From positions 1,482,501-1,546,500 of the forward strand of contig NZ_CP121471.1 of the NCBI RefSeq assembly GCF_033954835.1: a stretch of DNA of 64,000 nucleotides. Reading direction: 5' to 3'. Position 1 is the first letter of the stretch. Each line of letters begins with the position of its first letter. The translations under genes and the position numbers were made by a program. The stretch comes from Thiorhodovibrio frisius (GTDB taxonomy: Bacteria > Pseudomonadota > Gammaproteobacteria > Chromatiales > Chromatiaceae). Of this stretch, positions 27,553 through 35,873 are shown piece after piece. Under the pieces are notes generated by a model that was not told the origin of the DNA, ran no database searches, and was given only the letters and a program-made list of their open reading frames with translations.

Positions 27553-29934
27553 ATGAGTACCCTGACCGAAGACCTTGTCAGCCCCAAGTCCAAACGTCGT
27601 TTCCTGATCATCGGCGGCATCTTGCTGGCGGTGATTCTGGCGTACAAATTTCTCTATCCGCTGTTCTTCGATGCCTATGTCGGCAAGACCAATGCGCCGC
27701 TCAGCTATGAGAGCAGCCAAGAACTGAGTGATCTTGAGTTCGAAGCGCTAGCGCGCGATTTGAGCGAGGAGGCGCGTTACGAGAAAGCCGCAGCGGTGGT
27801 GAGCGAGGATCAAGAGCCCTTCGCTCGTCAGGTCAAGATCGAGATGCTGATGAACACCCCGTCCTTCGTCAGTGAGATCGAGCCCAAGCATATCGAGTAT
27901 TTCCGCGAGGCCGGCATCCGCAAATATGAAGGGCCCGAGACCTGTCTGCGCTGTCATGAAACCATCACCGTCAACCACGGCGAAGGGGGGCTGAAGACGG
28001 TCAATACGCTCGATGACATCGTTAACTCGGTGCATTTCAAGTTCCAGACCTCGGCCGGCGGCTTCTCGACCTTTGGCTACGACGGGCGTCAGGTCAACGC
28101 CGGTCCGCACAAGATTCCTGTAGGTAAGATTGATCGCGCCTGCGGTATTCCGGGCAGCTTCACCTGGACCGGCTGGGCGGCGCTGGTGAAAAGCCGCCCT
28201 GAGCATGCAGGAGGCGAGGTTGAGATGCGCAGCGAGGGCTGCGGTCAGTGTCACATTGGCGGCAATTACCAGCCCGCCACCGAGAAAATGATGCCCATCG
28301 GCGATGTGCCCGAGATGGCTAAGGAAGGTATTGACTGCCTGATCTGCCACTCGCGCACCTACGACATGAACAAGCGTTATGTCATTCGCGACGACAAAGG
28401 CACCCGCTGGAACCAGGACCGCAGCATGCACGCGGCCCTGACTGTCGCCGAGATTCGCAGCGACAACTGCCTGCGCTGCCATCAGCACAACATGGGCGGC
28501 GATATCTACGAGCACAATTTTGCCGCCACCCAGTTGGGCGATGAGAACCAGCGGCTGTTGCACCATGGCGCCAAGCGGGGCAATCCCTTCAGTCCGCAGG
28601 ACGATGTGCATGCCGCTGCCGGCATTCAATGCACCGACTGCCACGAGCCTGAAGGGCATAAAATCCCGCGCGGGCGCATGGGGGTCGACCTAGTCGCCAA
28701 CGACTTGCCGGATGTGGATGTCACCTGTGCCAGTTGCCATACCGAGACCCCGCACAACAATTCCAAGGACAAAGCCCTGCTCAACGGTCATATCGCCCGC
28801 ATGGCCTGCGAGACCTGTCATATCAAGGAGCTGGAAGCCAACAGTGTGGTGCTGCGCGACTGGGTCCACCCAAGTTGGAATTCCGAGGAAGGCGTCTGGG
28901 AACCCACCGATATCTTTCAGTCGGGCGAACCGGGCAAGGGCTTTAAGTTTCTGTGGTTCAACGGCAATGGGACTTTCCTCGCCAATGCGCTCGGCAGCAA
29001 TCCCGCGGGTACCGGGGATTACAATCCGCTGATGAATCAGATGGTCAAGATCGATGATCCAGAAGCGCTCGCCGATATTCGTGCGGCGGTTGAGGAGCTG
29101 AAAGAGACCTATCCCGAGATCGATGTCGATGAGTATGTGAAAAAGGCGACCGATCCGTTAAGTCAGCTCACGCCCGAGATGCTCGCCAAGCGCCGCGAGA
29201 TGATCGCCAAGAATCTGCAAGTGGCGATGAACGATGGCGAAAGCCGTATTTACCCGTTCAAAGTCTTCAATGCCATGATGTACGAGGACATGGGTAACCA
29301 GGGTCCCTTTGGTGCCATGATTCTGCCCTTCGATTACGCCACCTACTATGAGACAGGCGATGGCAAAGCCTCGGTCAAGCAGGCCATCAGCGATCCCATC
29401 GTTCAACGCATGTACCAGATGCCCTTTAAGGTCTACATGATGGATGAGTTCATGTACTACTTCGGCGTCATGGAGGGCTGGAACCCCACCTATCCGCTGG
29501 TCAATGGCGAGCTGGTCAATGTTGAGCCGCACTGGATGCGCCAGATGGGCACCCTGATGGTCAACCATGGTATCCAGGGCAAGGGTCGGGAATGCAAAGA
29601 CTGTCACGATCCCAACGGCGTCATGGATTTCGCCGCTCTCGACTATTCGCCCGAGCAGGTCGCTGAATTGCAGGACCTTGAAGGATTAACAGCTAGCGGC
29701 AAGAGCCCGGTTCAAGATGTGCAGCCTCCCCCCGCGTCCTTACCGCAGCCTTCACCTGCGACGCCTGAGGTTCACACGCCAGCCAAGCCGCCGGTTGAGG
29801 CAAGGGCGCAGGAAATGGCTCCAGGTTTGCGCCCGCAACTGCCAGCTGCCAGCCTGCCCCTTGGCATGCCAGCACCACCAGTGCCGCAGGAACGAATGTC
29901 GGCTAACCCGTCCTATCCTTACTGGCCGCGCTAA
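27553..29934 (+). CDS. octaheme c-type cytochrome of the tetrathionate reductase (OTR) family
   Basis: This 793-residue protein has an N-terminal membrane anchor (about 15-36) and eight CxxCH motifs, beginning at residues 131, 230, 262, 306, 360, 392, 419 and 681. The segment EGIDCLICHSRTYDMNK, the DVHAAAGIQCTDCHEPEGHKI stretch and the LNGHIARMACETCH stretch resemble the octaheme tetrathionate reductase family known from Shewanella. Members reduce tetrathionate, nitrite or hydroxylamine in vitro; the physiological substrate here is unknown. An added Pro-rich tail of about 80 residues (from about 710, PPPASLPQPSPATP) is unusual. Same strand as the cytochrome b; one operon is likely. Confidence 0.85.
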   Translation: MSTLTEDLVSPKSKRRFLIIGGILLAVILAYKFLYPLFFDAYVGKTNAPLSYESSQELSDLEFEALARDLSEEARYEKAAAVVSEDQEPFARQVKIEMLMNTPSFVSEIEPKHIEYFREAGIRKYEGPETCLRCHETITVNHGEGGLKTVNTLDDIVNSVHFKFQTSAGGFSTFGYDGRQVNAGPHKIPVGKIDRACGIPGSFTWTGWAALVKSRPEHAGGEVEMRSEGCGQCHIGGNYQPATEKMMPIGDVPEMAKEGIDCLICHSRTYDMNKRYVIRDDKGTRWNQDRSMHAALTVAEIRSDNCLRCHQHNMGGDIYEHNFAATQLGDENQRLLHHGAKRGNPFSPQDDVHAAAGIQCTDCHEPEGHKIPRGRMGVDLVANDLPDVDVTCASCHTETPHNNSKDKALLNGHIARMACETCHIKELEANSVVLRDWVHPSWNSEEGVWEPTDIFQSGEPGKGFKFLWFNGNGTFLANALGSNPAGTGDYNPLMNQMVKIDDPEALADIRAAVEELKETYPEIDVDEYVKKATDPLSQLTPEMLAKRREMIAKNLQVAMNDGESRIYPFKVFNAMMYEDMGNQGPFGAMILPFDYATYYETGDGKASVKQAISDPIVQRMYQMPFKVYMMDEFMYYFGVMEGWNPTYPLVNGELVNVEPHWMRQMGTLMVNHGIQGKGRECKDCHDPNGVMDFAALDYSPEQVAELQDLEGLTASGKSPVQDVQPPPASLPQPSPATPEVHTPAKPPVEARAQEMAPGLRPQLPAASLPLGMPAPPVPQERMSANPSYPYWPR

Positions 29935-29962
29935 GCCAATACCCTCCTAAGGCGGTCTGCCC

Positions 29963-30005
29963 GGCGCGGATCGCGGAGCCTCTGCTGGTTCCGCTGATCC
30001 GCGCC
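29963..30005. terminator. strong hairpin between convergent genes
   Basis: The arms GGCGCGGATC-GCGGA and TCCGC-GATCCGCGCC form a 15-bp stem with a single bulge. It sits between the ends of the octaheme gene and the convergent protease gene. No T-run follows on either strand, so it may be a weak or Rho-assisted terminator or an mRNA 3'-end stabiliser. Confidence 0.5.
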
Positions 30006-30007
30006 TG

Positions 30008-30877
30008 TTAATGTGCAGAATCGAGCCAGTCAGCCAAGGGCGCGAGATTAACCGCCATGTTGGATCGCGCGCCATGTCTGGCATTGAGTCCGTAAACCAC
30101 ACTATTGACTCCAATCACTTGCCCCTGCCGGAGCACCGGGCCGCCCGACGTGCCGGGGCAGAGCGATGGCGCACCATCCTGCTTCTGACCGGCCATGCTG
30201 TAGAAGTTGATCGCGTCGGCGCGAATGACCTGGGTGCGGCCCCAGCCGCGACGCACTGGCCCGCTGGTCTTGGCGCCAGGCTGGGCGCAACCATAGCCAA
30301 CCAGAACCACCTCATCTCCCGGCGCTGGAGCCACGGCTCGCACCGCCAGGGTTGGAATTGTCGGCGTCTCTGTGCGCAGATCAATCAGGGCGACATCCGG
30401 GTAGCGCGCGGCGAAGTGATAACGCAGCCGCAACCGCAGTTTTAGCGAGGCTTCGACCGTCATCTCGGGAAGCGCCGATCCGGGCGAATCACCTTCACGT
30501 GCAGCCAACAACTGCTGCGCTTTGTAAGCGCGAAAGGCTTTCAGCCCGCGCGCGTATTCAGGTGAGAGCAGCGTCCGCGCGACTGTCACTCGCTGCCCGG
30601 CGCCAGGCTGGCGTTGCACGGGCGCCTGGTTCACAACAATCTCCCTTCCCGGCTCAAAAGCGGGCCGTAACTCGCCGTTTTGCGCGTCCACCACGCAATG
30701 GGCTGCGGTGAGGAGTCGTCGCGCGCCAATTTTGGTCGCGCTGCATAACATCTCGGTTTGGGTTCCGATGGCCACCACGGCGGGATAGCGCCCGTGGAGA
30801 TCCGCCGTCCCCTGATAAAGTGCCGCGCTTGGGCTAGGGGCTAGCAGCAGACAGCCAAGCGCAATCAGACGTCGCAT
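30008..30877 (-). CDS. secreted trypsin-like serine protease
   Basis: From the ATG at 30877 the protein has 289 residues and starts with a signal peptide (RRLIALGCLLLAPSPSAA). The catalytic triad of a chymotrypsin-fold protease is visible: His in LTAAHCVVD, Asp in PDVALIDLRT and Ser in CPGTSGGPVL. A longer frame to 31084 lacks a signal and is not used; no strong ribosome-binding site is seen at either start. It is probably periplasmic or secreted. Substrate unknown. Confidence 0.8.
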   Translation of the reverse strand: MRRLIALGCLLLAPSPSAALYQGTADLHGRYPAVVAIGTQTEMLCSATKIGARRLLTAAHCVVDAQNGELRPAFEPGREIVVNQAPVQRQPGAGQRVTVARTLLSPEYARGLKAFRAYKAQQLLAAREGDSPGSALPEMTVEASLKLRLRLRYHFAARYPDVALIDLRTETPTIPTLAVRAVAPAPGDEVVLVGYGCAQPGAKTSGPVRRGWGRTQVIRADAINFYSMAGQKQDGAPSLCPGTSGGPVLRQGQVIGVNSVVYGLNARHGARSNMAVNLAPLADWLDSAH

Positions 30878-31160
30878 GCGTTGGCGCCGGTTTGGCGGGG
30901 ATTTTTGATACGCCCGCTGAGACTTGGGTGCAGCCCCGGTCCATCCGAGTCGCGGATCGCACAAAGTGCCGCCTTGGGCTGTCGCGCTTGCGACAAGTGT
31001 TTGGCTGGCGGTTCTTAACATGCTGAATAAAAGAGTGTTTCCTGTGGTATCGGAATAGGCACGCGGGTTGCTAAGAATAACCAAACGGCTTGTTTAGAGC
31101 TCAGGCAATTCGCGTGTCAGGTGCTGTCTTGGGCGGCTGCCGATTCCAACGGGAGGCATC

Positions 31161-32666
31161 ATGGAGTTGAAGGTTGTTGATTCGTCTGGGGTGCGGGAGA
31201 AAATCCGTAATCATCCCTGCTTCTCGAAAGATGCGCATCATCATTATGCGCGCATGCACGTAGCCGTGGCGCCAGCCTGTAACATCCAGTGTCACTATTG
31301 CAATCGCAAATATGACTGTGCCAACGAATCCCGTCCAGGCGTTGTCTCTGAGCTGCTGACACCTGAGCAGGCGGTCAAGAAGACCCTCGCCGTGGCAGCT
31401 GAGATCCCCCAACTCAGCGTCCTTGGCATCGCCGGACCCGGTGACCCTCTGGCCAACCCTGAGCGCACCTTTGCCACCTTCGCGGCCCTGACGGAGAAAG
31501 CTCCGGATATTCGGCTGTGTGTCTCGACCAATGGGCTCATGCTGCCCCCGCATGTTGACGAACTTTGCCAGCACAACATCGACCACGTCACCATCACAAT
31601 CAACTGTGTGGACCCAACAATTGGCGCGCAGATTTACCCCTGGATTTTCTGGGAGCACAGGCGTATTCGCGGTGTCAAAGCCGCTGCCATTCTGATTGAG
31701 CAGCAGCTCAAGGGCCTGGAGATGCTGGCCGAACGTGGGGTCCTGGTCAAAATCAATTCGGTGCTCATCCCGGGTGTGAATGATCAGCATCTGGCCGAGG
31801 TCAGCCGCATCGTCAAGGACAAGGGCGCTTTCCTGCACAACATCATGCCGCTGATTGCCGAGCCGGAGCACGGCACCTTCTTCGGGCTTATGGGGCAACG
31901 CTCGCCGAGCGCTGAGGAACTCAAAGCAGTGCAACAAGCCTGCGCCAATGACATGGAGATCATGAGCCACTGCCGGCAGTGCCGCGCCGATGCCATCGGC
32001 ATGCTCGGGCAGGATCGCCACGACGAATTCACTCTCGAGCGCATTGAAACGCTGGACATTGATCATGCTGCGGCCATGGAGCGCCGCGCCCGGGTGCGCG
32101 CCGAGATCGAAGCCGCTCGCGCTGCCAAGTCACAACAGCCCGCACTGGTGTCGCTTGCGTCACTGACAAGCCCCAAGCCCGCAGCTGAGGCATTGCCGTC
32201 GGTGCATGCTGGGCAGGGAAAGTCGGCATTTGCAGGGGCAAGCTTTCGCGTCGCAGTGGCCAGCAGCGATGGCCAGCAGATCGACCAGGCGTTTACCGAG
32301 GTCGAGGCCCTGCGTATCTACCAGGTCGATAACGACACTCTGCGCCTGATCGAGACGCGCCCGGTCGCAGTACCTGCGCTATTGCCAGAGTCAGGCCAAG
32401 ACTTGCCACCAGTAATGGACTCTGGCGAGGGCTCTGCCGCAGCAACAAGAGTTGTTGCGGCGATGGCTCTGGTCAAGGATTGCGATGCCGTGCTCTGCAC
32501 CCGCATTGGTTTTGGTGCATGGCAGCAATTGGAGCAGGCCAGCATTCGGCCCCTGAGCGTTGAGGCCGGCACAGCCACCAAAGCCGCGCTCAGGCAAGCT
32601 CATGCCGACTGGCGCGCCGAAACCGAGGCCAACATCGACGCGACGCCCCGCGCCCTGTCAGCCTGA
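31161..32666 (+). CDS. nifB: NifB, radical SAM FeMo-cofactor biosynthesis protein
   Basis: The 501-residue protein has the radical SAM cluster motif APACNIQCHYCNRKYDC near residues 38-54 and the NifB core (SVLGIAGPGDPLANPE, then ITINCVDPTIGAQIYPW). From about residue 350 a NifX/NafY-like domain follows (FRVAVASSDGQQIDQAF). NifB makes the carbide-containing 8Fe precursor (NifB-co) of the nitrogenase cofactor. The ATG has GGGAGG upstream. It heads a plus-strand group with ferredoxins, nifQ and draG. No NifA or sigma-54 site was recognised upstream. Confidence 0.97.
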   Translation: MELKVVDSSGVREKIRNHPCFSKDAHHHYARMHVAVAPACNIQCHYCNRKYDCANESRPGVVSELLTPEQAVKKTLAVAAEIPQLSVLGIAGPGDPLANPERTFATFAALTEKAPDIRLCVSTNGLMLPPHVDELCQHNIDHVTITINCVDPTIGAQIYPWIFWEHRRIRGVKAAAILIEQQLKGLEMLAERGVLVKINSVLIPGVNDQHLAEVSRIVKDKGAFLHNIMPLIAEPEHGTFFGLMGQRSPSAEELKAVQQACANDMEIMSHCRQCRADAIGMLGQDRHDEFTLERIETLDIDHAAAMERRARVRAEIEAARAAKSQQPALVSLASLTSPKPAAEALPSVHAGQGKSAFAGASFRVAVASSDGQQIDQAFTEVEALRIYQVDNDTLRLIETRPVAVPALLPESGQDLPPVMDSGEGSAAATRVVAAMALVKDCDAVLCTRIGFGAWQQLEQASIRPLSVEAGTATKAALRQAHADWRAETEANIDATPRALSA

Positions 32667-32766
32667 TGATCGCTGGCAGCGAACAGCGATCAATGAACCA
32701 GCGTCTTTGCCCTGAAACAGCTGCTTCATCTTCTGGGGTGGCGCCGCACGATAGAAGTCGCGAACA

Positions 32767-32911
32767 GGTTTTCGGTTTTGGGTCGGGTGACGGCCACGGG
32801 GGGGGCGGCGGCCCTTGATCGGATCAGGGACGCCGCCGGGAAGCAGCCTCTCTGGATGTAAATGGGGAAGTATTCACGGCGTTTCCAGTGGCCGTCACCC
32901 GGCCCAGAACG
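32767..32911. repeat. palindromic dispersed repeat, copy A
   Basis: About 145 bases between nifB and the first ferredoxin gene. The copy begins GGTTTTCGGTTTTGG. Its long inverted arms (GGGTGACGGCCAC on the left, GTGGCCGTCACCC on the right) enclose GACGCCGCCGGGAAG and GTATTCACGGCGT. The same blocks recur in copy B at 33623-33739. Each copy can fold into a long stem-loop. Confidence 0.85.
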
Positions 32912-32960
32912 AGCGGAGATGTCAAATGCTTTCCGTATATGAAGGTTAGGAGACAGCCCG

Positions 32961-33239
32961 ATGTCCTACCGTATCACCACTGACTGCGTGAACTGCTGGG
33001 CCTGCGAGCCCTTGTGCCCGCAACAGGCGGTATTGGCCGCCAAGCCGCATTTCACCATCGACCCGGCGCGCTGCACCGGTTGCGAGGGTGAGTTTGCCGA
33101 GCCCCAGTGCGCCAGCATCTGCCCGATTGAGGGCGCCATTCTCGATCCAACCGGCGTGCCCGTGAATCCGCCAGGCTCGCTGACCGGCATCCCGCCGAGC
33201 GCCTGGCAGCAGACGCGGGCGAGCATTCAAGCGCGCTGA
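32961..33239 (+). CDS. 2[4Fe-4S] ferredoxin, nif-associated (FdxN type)
   Basis: This 92-residue protein has two cluster motifs. The first is CVNCWACEPLCP near residues 9-20; the second begins CTGC and closes with CASICPIEG, with an 8-residue insert typical of nif-linked and Chromatium-type ferredoxins. It starts MSYRITTDC with a TAGGAGA ribosome-binding site. Its place directly after nifB suggests it supplies electrons for NifB chemistry or nitrogenase. Confidence 0.9.
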   Translation: MSYRITTDCVNCWACEPLCPQQAVLAAKPHFTIDPARCTGCEGEFAEPQCASICPIEGAILDPTGVPVNPPGSLTGIPPSAWQQTRASIQAR

Positions 33240-33290
33240 CCGGGCGTATCGACCACCGTTTTTTTCTGACAACACAGGAGTCAAAACCCA

Positions 33291-33575
33291 ATGGCAAAAG
33301 CAAAAGTCACCTTCGAGGATATCAGTCAGACCGTGAATGTGCCTGCCGGCATTCGCGTGATCGATGTCTCCGAGAAAATTGGCGCCGGCATTATCTATGG
33401 CTGCCGCGAGGGCGACTGCGGCACCTGCATGATGCATGTGGTGGAGGGCTGGAACAACCTGACCGAGCCCTCCGTGCTGGAGGAAAAGGTCCTGCGCGAG
33501 AACATGGCCAGTCGTCACGACCGCCTTGCCTGTCAGGCACAGATTATCGGCGACTGCACCGTCAAGCCTGCTTGA
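33291..33575 (+). CDS. [2Fe-2S] ferredoxin, nif-associated
   Basis: The 94-residue protein has a plant-type [2Fe-2S] fold with ligands in YGCREGDCGTCMMHV and a fourth Cys in RLACQAQI. The ATG is preceded by AGGAG. The family resembles short 2Fe-2S ferredoxins encoded in nif regions of purple bacteria. It lies between two other ferredoxin genes. Confidence 0.9.
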   Translation: MAKAKVTFEDISQTVNVPAGIRVIDVSEKIGAGIIYGCREGDCGTCMMHVVEGWNNLTEPSVLEEKVLRENMASRHDRLACQAQIIGDCTVKPA

Positions 33576-33622
33576 TGCTGACCCTCGACCACTGCGCAGT
33601 GACATGCCAATCGCAAACTAAT

Positions 33623-33739
33623 GGTTTTCGGTTTTGGTCCGGGTGACGGCCACGGGGGTCTCTGCGGCATGGATGCCGCCGGGAAGCCTACAGGGAGGTA
33701 TTCACGGCGTCCCTCGTGGCCGTCACCCGGCCCAGAACG
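33623..33739. repeat. palindromic dispersed repeat, copy B
   Basis: A 117-base relative of copy A. It starts with the same GGTTTTCGGTTTTGG, has the inverted arms GGGTGACGGCCACG and CGTGGCCGTCACCC, and an inner block GCGGCATGGATGCCGC plus GTATTCACGGCGTCC. Both strands give short pseudo-ORFs reading MDAAGKPTGRYSRR, which are artefacts of the repeat. It lies 72 bases before the third ferredoxin gene. Confidence 0.85.
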
Positions 33740-33810
33740 CGCCGAAATCTCAAAAGGGTTTCGGTATAACAAACTTCCCCATCCTTTCCAACAAATGGAG
33801 CATCTTAAAG

Positions 33811-34158
33811 ATGGCTTTAGTGACTTTTTCCAATCCCGACTTTAAGGACAAGACCGTTTACGCGGTTGCTGGCAGCCATACCGAGACCCTGCTGAAACTC
33901 GCCAAAGAGAACAAGGTGCCGGTCAACTTCGACTGCCAGGACGGCGAATGTGGCCATTGCCTGGTGCGGGTCAGCAGCGTCGACAATAAGGGGCGTATGG
34001 GCTATTTCCTGACCGATAAGGAACAGAGCGTACTCAAAGAGCTGGGTAAGCTCACACAGGAACAGATTGACCAGCTTCATGTGGATGACATGCCGAGCGA
34101 ATGGCGGCTAGCCTGCCAGATGATCGTCCGCGATGAAGACATCCTCGTGGAGTACTGA
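33811..34158 (+). CDS. [2Fe-2S] ferredoxin, longer nif-associated type
   Basis: From the ATG at 33811 the protein has 115 residues; a longer frame from 33634 only reads through the repeat. Ligands are in FDCQDGECGHCLVRV and a Cys in WRLACQMIV. An insert after the cluster loop (RMGYFLTDKEQSVLKELGKL) is typical of the FeSII-like or nif-linked 2Fe-2S proteins that can shield nitrogenase or donate electrons. GGAG lies ten bases upstream. It is followed after 4 bases by nifQ. Confidence 0.9.
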   Translation: MALVTFSNPDFKDKTVYAVAGSHTETLLKLAKENKVPVNFDCQDGECGHCLVRVSSVDNKGRMGYFLTDKEQSVLKELGKLTQEQIDQLHVDDMPSEWRLACQMIVRDEDILVEY

Positions 34159-34162
34159 TCCC

Positions 34163-34849
34163 ATGCTGGCGCGCGGCTCGGCAGTTGTGGCCCGCGACAG
34201 TTGGCAAGGACGACTGGATCAGCCGCCAGCGCCCTCGCTAGTGTCATCAGCGTCCTCGCCCGGGCAGTCGCCGAAGCAACCGACGGCAGAGGCGGACTGG
34301 CCCTTCGACGGCCGCGACATCTTCCACCGGCTGATGCAACATGCTGCCGGTCGCGGCAACGATCACGCCTACGCCTGCATGATCGCGAGCCGCTGTGGCG
34401 GACAGGGCGCGCTGCCCGATTGGCTGGGACTGGAATCCGCCGCGTTCGGCTGTTTGATGCGCTGGCACTTTCCTGGAGTCGAACTTGGCGGCGCTGTCGC
34501 CACGGGCGCGCGCCTTGCAGCTGAGCGCATGGAGGAGGTGGCCGACCTGGTGCGTATCTTGCTCATGGACAAGGCAGGCGATTCGCCCTCGGAAGTGTGG
34601 ATGGCACACGTGATTGCCGCCGGCTGTTGCGGCGACGATCATCTTTGGCAAGACCTGGGCCTTTGGGACAGAGCCGAACTCACCGCACTGATGCAGCGTA
34701 ACTTTCCCGCGCTGGCATCGCGCAATGTCAAGGACATGAAGTGGAAGCGTTTCCTTTACAAGCAATTGTGCGAATCTGAAGGCATCTACAGCTGCCGTGC
34801 GCCGAGCTGCGGCCAATGTGTGGACTATCATGCTTGTTTCAGTCCTTGA
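34163..34849 (+). CDS. nifQ: NifQ, molybdenum-donor protein for FeMo-cofactor
   Basis: The protein has 228 residues from the ATG at 34163. It has the NifQ core (DWPFDGRDIFHRLM, then SRCGGQGALPDWLGL) and the hallmark C-terminal C-x4-C-x2-C-x5-C motif (CRAPSCGQCVDYHAC) that binds a Mo-Fe-S cluster. NifQ delivers molybdenum to NifEN/NifH for cofactor assembly. A Ser/Pro-rich linker at residues 18-45 is variable in the family. It overlaps the draG start by 20 bases. Confidence 0.93.
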   Translation: MLARGSAVVARDSWQGRLDQPPAPSLVSSASSPGQSPKQPTAEADWPFDGRDIFHRLMQHAAGRGNDHAYACMIASRCGGQGALPDWLGLESAAFGCLMRWHFPGVELGGAVATGARLAAERMEEVADLVRILLMDKAGDSPSEVWMAHVIAAGCCGDDHLWQDLGLWDRAELTALMQRNFPALASRNVKDMKWKRFLYKQLCESEGIYSCRAPSCGQCVDYHACFSP

Positions 34850-35786
34850 TCCCGAAGCGCTGTTTCTTGCCCGCGCCGATTCGGGCGAACTCATCCGCCG
34901 TCGCGCGGTTGGGGCTTACCTTGGCCTCGCGGTCGGCGATGCCCTGGGCGCAACCGTCGAGTTCCTTATGCCGCGCGAGATTCAGGCCGAATATCGCGTG
35001 CACAAAGATATGCACGGCGGCGGCTGGCTGAAACTGCGCAAAGGCCAGGTCACGGATGACACCGAGATGGCGCTGGCTCTGGGGCGCGGGATTTTGCAGG
35101 CGGGCCAGGTTGAAGCGCAGGCAGCGGCTGAGGCATTCAGTGACTGGATGAGCGCCAAGCCGGTCGACATCGGCAACACCGTGCGTCGAGGTATTGCCCA
35201 TTTTCGCCAAAGTGGCGAAACCGAAATGCCGGAGAACGACTACGACGCCGGCAATGGCGCCTGCATGCGCTGCCTGCCGGTGGCTCTGGCGACGCTCGGC
35301 GCGGATATCGAAGTGGTCGACCAGGCCAACCGGATTCAGGCCCATGTTACCCACCACAACAGGCTTTCGGACGCCGGCACCCTGTGCATCATCCGCATGG
35401 TGCAGGCCGCCATTCTGGGCAGTGACAAAAATGGCCTGAAGCTACTGGCCGAATCTCTGGTCGCCGAGGAAGCCCGCTTTGGCTTTGAGCGCAAGCGCAT
35501 CGACAACCCAAGTGCCTATATCGTGGATACCCTCAAAGTGGTGTTCCAGGCTTTGTTCGCAACCGACAGCTTCGAGAACGCGCTGATTGAAGCCGTCAAT
35601 CGTGGCGGCGATGCCGATACCACGGGTGCCATCGTCGGTATGATCGCCGGCGCCTTGCATGGCCCGGCCAATATCCCCGTGCGCTGGAGCCGGCACTTAG
35701 AGCGCCGCATCAAGCAGGAGGCCGTCAGCCAGGCCCACGCGCTGCTCGCACTCTCGCCTTTCGTGCGCAGCGGTCAGGTCAGCTGA
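34830..35786 (+). CDS. draG: DraG, dinitrogenase reductase-activating ADP-ribosylglycohydrolase
   Basis: From the ATG at 34830 the protein has 318 residues. It shows the ADP-ribosylglycohydrolase metal-binding motifs: LGLAVGDALGATVEF, TDDTEMALALG, NGACMRCLPVALA and the C-terminal GGDADTTGAIVGMIAGALHG. DraG removes ADP-ribose from NifH after ammonium or darkness shut-off. Its start lies inside nifQ, so the genes are coupled. The partner ADP-ribosyltransferase gene draT is not in the window. Confidence 0.93.
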   Translation: MLVSVLDPEALFLARADSGELIRRRAVGAYLGLAVGDALGATVEFLMPREIQAEYRVHKDMHGGGWLKLRKGQVTDDTEMALALGRGILQAGQVEAQAAAEAFSDWMSAKPVDIGNTVRRGIAHFRQSGETEMPENDYDAGNGACMRCLPVALATLGADIEVVDQANRIQAHVTHHNRLSDAGTLCIIRMVQAAILGSDKNGLKLLAESLVAEEARFGFERKRIDNPSAYIVDTLKVVFQALFATDSFENALIEAVNRGGDADTTGAIVGMIAGALHGPANIPVRWSRHLERRIKQEAVSQAHALLALSPFVRSGQVS

Positions 35787-35873
35787 GGCGGGTTCTGGTA
35801 GAGGCGAATTCCAGGTCGCCTTGGGTTGACTTGGATGTCAACACTCCCAGCCAGCAGTTTCCAGCCCAATGCC

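Noticed and set aside
31022..31160. Sigma-54 promoter or NifA site upstream of nifB
   Set aside because: A GG-N10-GC type element and TGT-N10-ACA were sought but no convincing match was found.
33533..33845. Short frames on both strands reading MDAAGKPTGRYSRR or similar
   Set aside because: They are translations of the palindromic dispersed repeat, not genes.
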